A stretch of DNA of 61,562 nucleotides from Clostridia bacterium (GTDB taxonomy: Bacteria > Bacillota > Clostridia > TANB77 > CAG-508). The notes beneath the pieces were generated by a model, which ran no database searches, was not told the origin of the DNA, and saw only the letters and a list, made by a program, of their open reading frames with translations. Below, piece by piece: positions 61,425-61,562 of this stretch. Made by a program: the position numbers and the translations under genes. Numbering within the stretch: position 1 is the first letter of the stretch; each line of letters begins with the position of its first letter. Location: contig JAFRCC010000010.1 of the NCBI GenBank assembly GCA_017404545.1, forward strand, positions 1 through 61,562. The letters are read 5' to 3'.

Positions 61425-61562
61425 CAATAGCGGACATTATGACAATTGCAAAAGACAAAATTTAATGCAAATGTCCGCGTAATTGTTCGTGCGCGAAAAT
61501 TTCGCAGAAATTTTCTGTGCAATGTTAGCGAAGCCTTTATATTATAGGAATTCCGGAGGAAT
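61425..61562. repeat. Three-hairpin dispersed element, copy B (inverted, cut by window edge)
   Basis: Reverse complement of the element at 38820-38973. GAACAATAGCGGACATT and AATGTCCGCGTAATTGTTC form the large hairpin; GAAAATTTC/GAAATTTTC the second one; the GGAATTC hairpin is broken by the edge. About 73 bases in a row are the same as copy A with a single mismatch. Confidence 0.85.

Noticed and set aside
1..61562. tRNA and rRNA genes
   Set aside because: I looked for the GGTTCGA-type T-loop with acceptor ends and for rRNA core sequences on both strands and saw none; a scan with a tRNA model would be decisive.

Overview
The window is an AT-rich chromosome segment from a spore-forming Clostridia-type Firmicute, probably a gut or anaerobic-community member. 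The evidence is the yabP-yabQ-divIC sporulation/division cluster, a type I dockerin, uvrA/uvrB/rho/prfB/lysC of Firmicute type, AGGAGG ribosome sites, and very low G+C (hand-counted background samples: 11/60 at 19801-19860, 20/60 at 20041-20100). The species cannot be told from the sequence alone. Most host genes lie on the minus strand.

Layout. 1-5400: remains of an integrative conjugative element (a DUF3991-like protein cut by the window edge, a DUF3848 gene, a helicase/methylase fragment fused to a broken IS110 transposase) around a block of hydrolase, acetyltransferase and NTF2-fold genes. 5650-14750: small accessory genes (serine hydrolase, TfoX-N protein, toxin-antitoxin, lipoproteins, DUF2752, DUF4234) mixed with decayed pieces (LPxTG-type tail, CHAP-domain tail, IS3/IS150 remnant, broken paralogue of the 8700 gene). 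15000-24000: core block purA-like, rho, divIC, yabQ, yabP, lysC, prfB (with its programmed frameshift) and tlyA. 24300-30900: an unknown gene, a DUF84 NTPase, two paralogous transglutaminase-like proteins and unknown genes. 31100-42400: gpmI, a frameshifted leucine-rich-repeat protein, an ABC exporter, a methyltransferase, GH30, tyrosine recombinase, CBS protein. 42400-50400: uvrA and uvrB, interrupted by unrelated genes. 50480-61560: MacB-like ABC transporter, M23 peptidase-DUF4214-dockerin protein, LytTR-DUF3021 pair, RelBE-type toxin-antitoxin, GNAT genes including a GNAT-DUF402 fusion, a kinase-like P-loop protein and a candidate small RNA.

The strongest unexplained pattern is a set of nine loci whose composition differs sharply from the host (hand-counted samples 38-53 % G+C): 15006, 24317, 28581, 39049/39671, 42565, 46982 and, as smaller genes, 38569, 43660 and 47494. 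Each sits alone, each is preceded by a near-consensus sigma-A promoter with exactly 17 bases between the boxes, and most end at a strong hairpin. They encode a divergent adenylosuccinate synthetase, a WXG100-like protein, two related small membrane proteins and otherwise unrecognised proteins. A divergent pair of them splits the usually adjacent uvrB and uvrA. They look like independently inserted cassettes from a common compositional source; this origin is inference.

Other structures: a three-hairpin dispersed element with a compensated stem at 38820-38973 and again at the right edge, a 14-bp tandem repeat array (42407-42569) in the 3' region of one GC-rich gene, a 50-bp element in three copies, a 26-bp repeat that forms the C-terminal tail of UvrB, and several homopolymer frameshifts.
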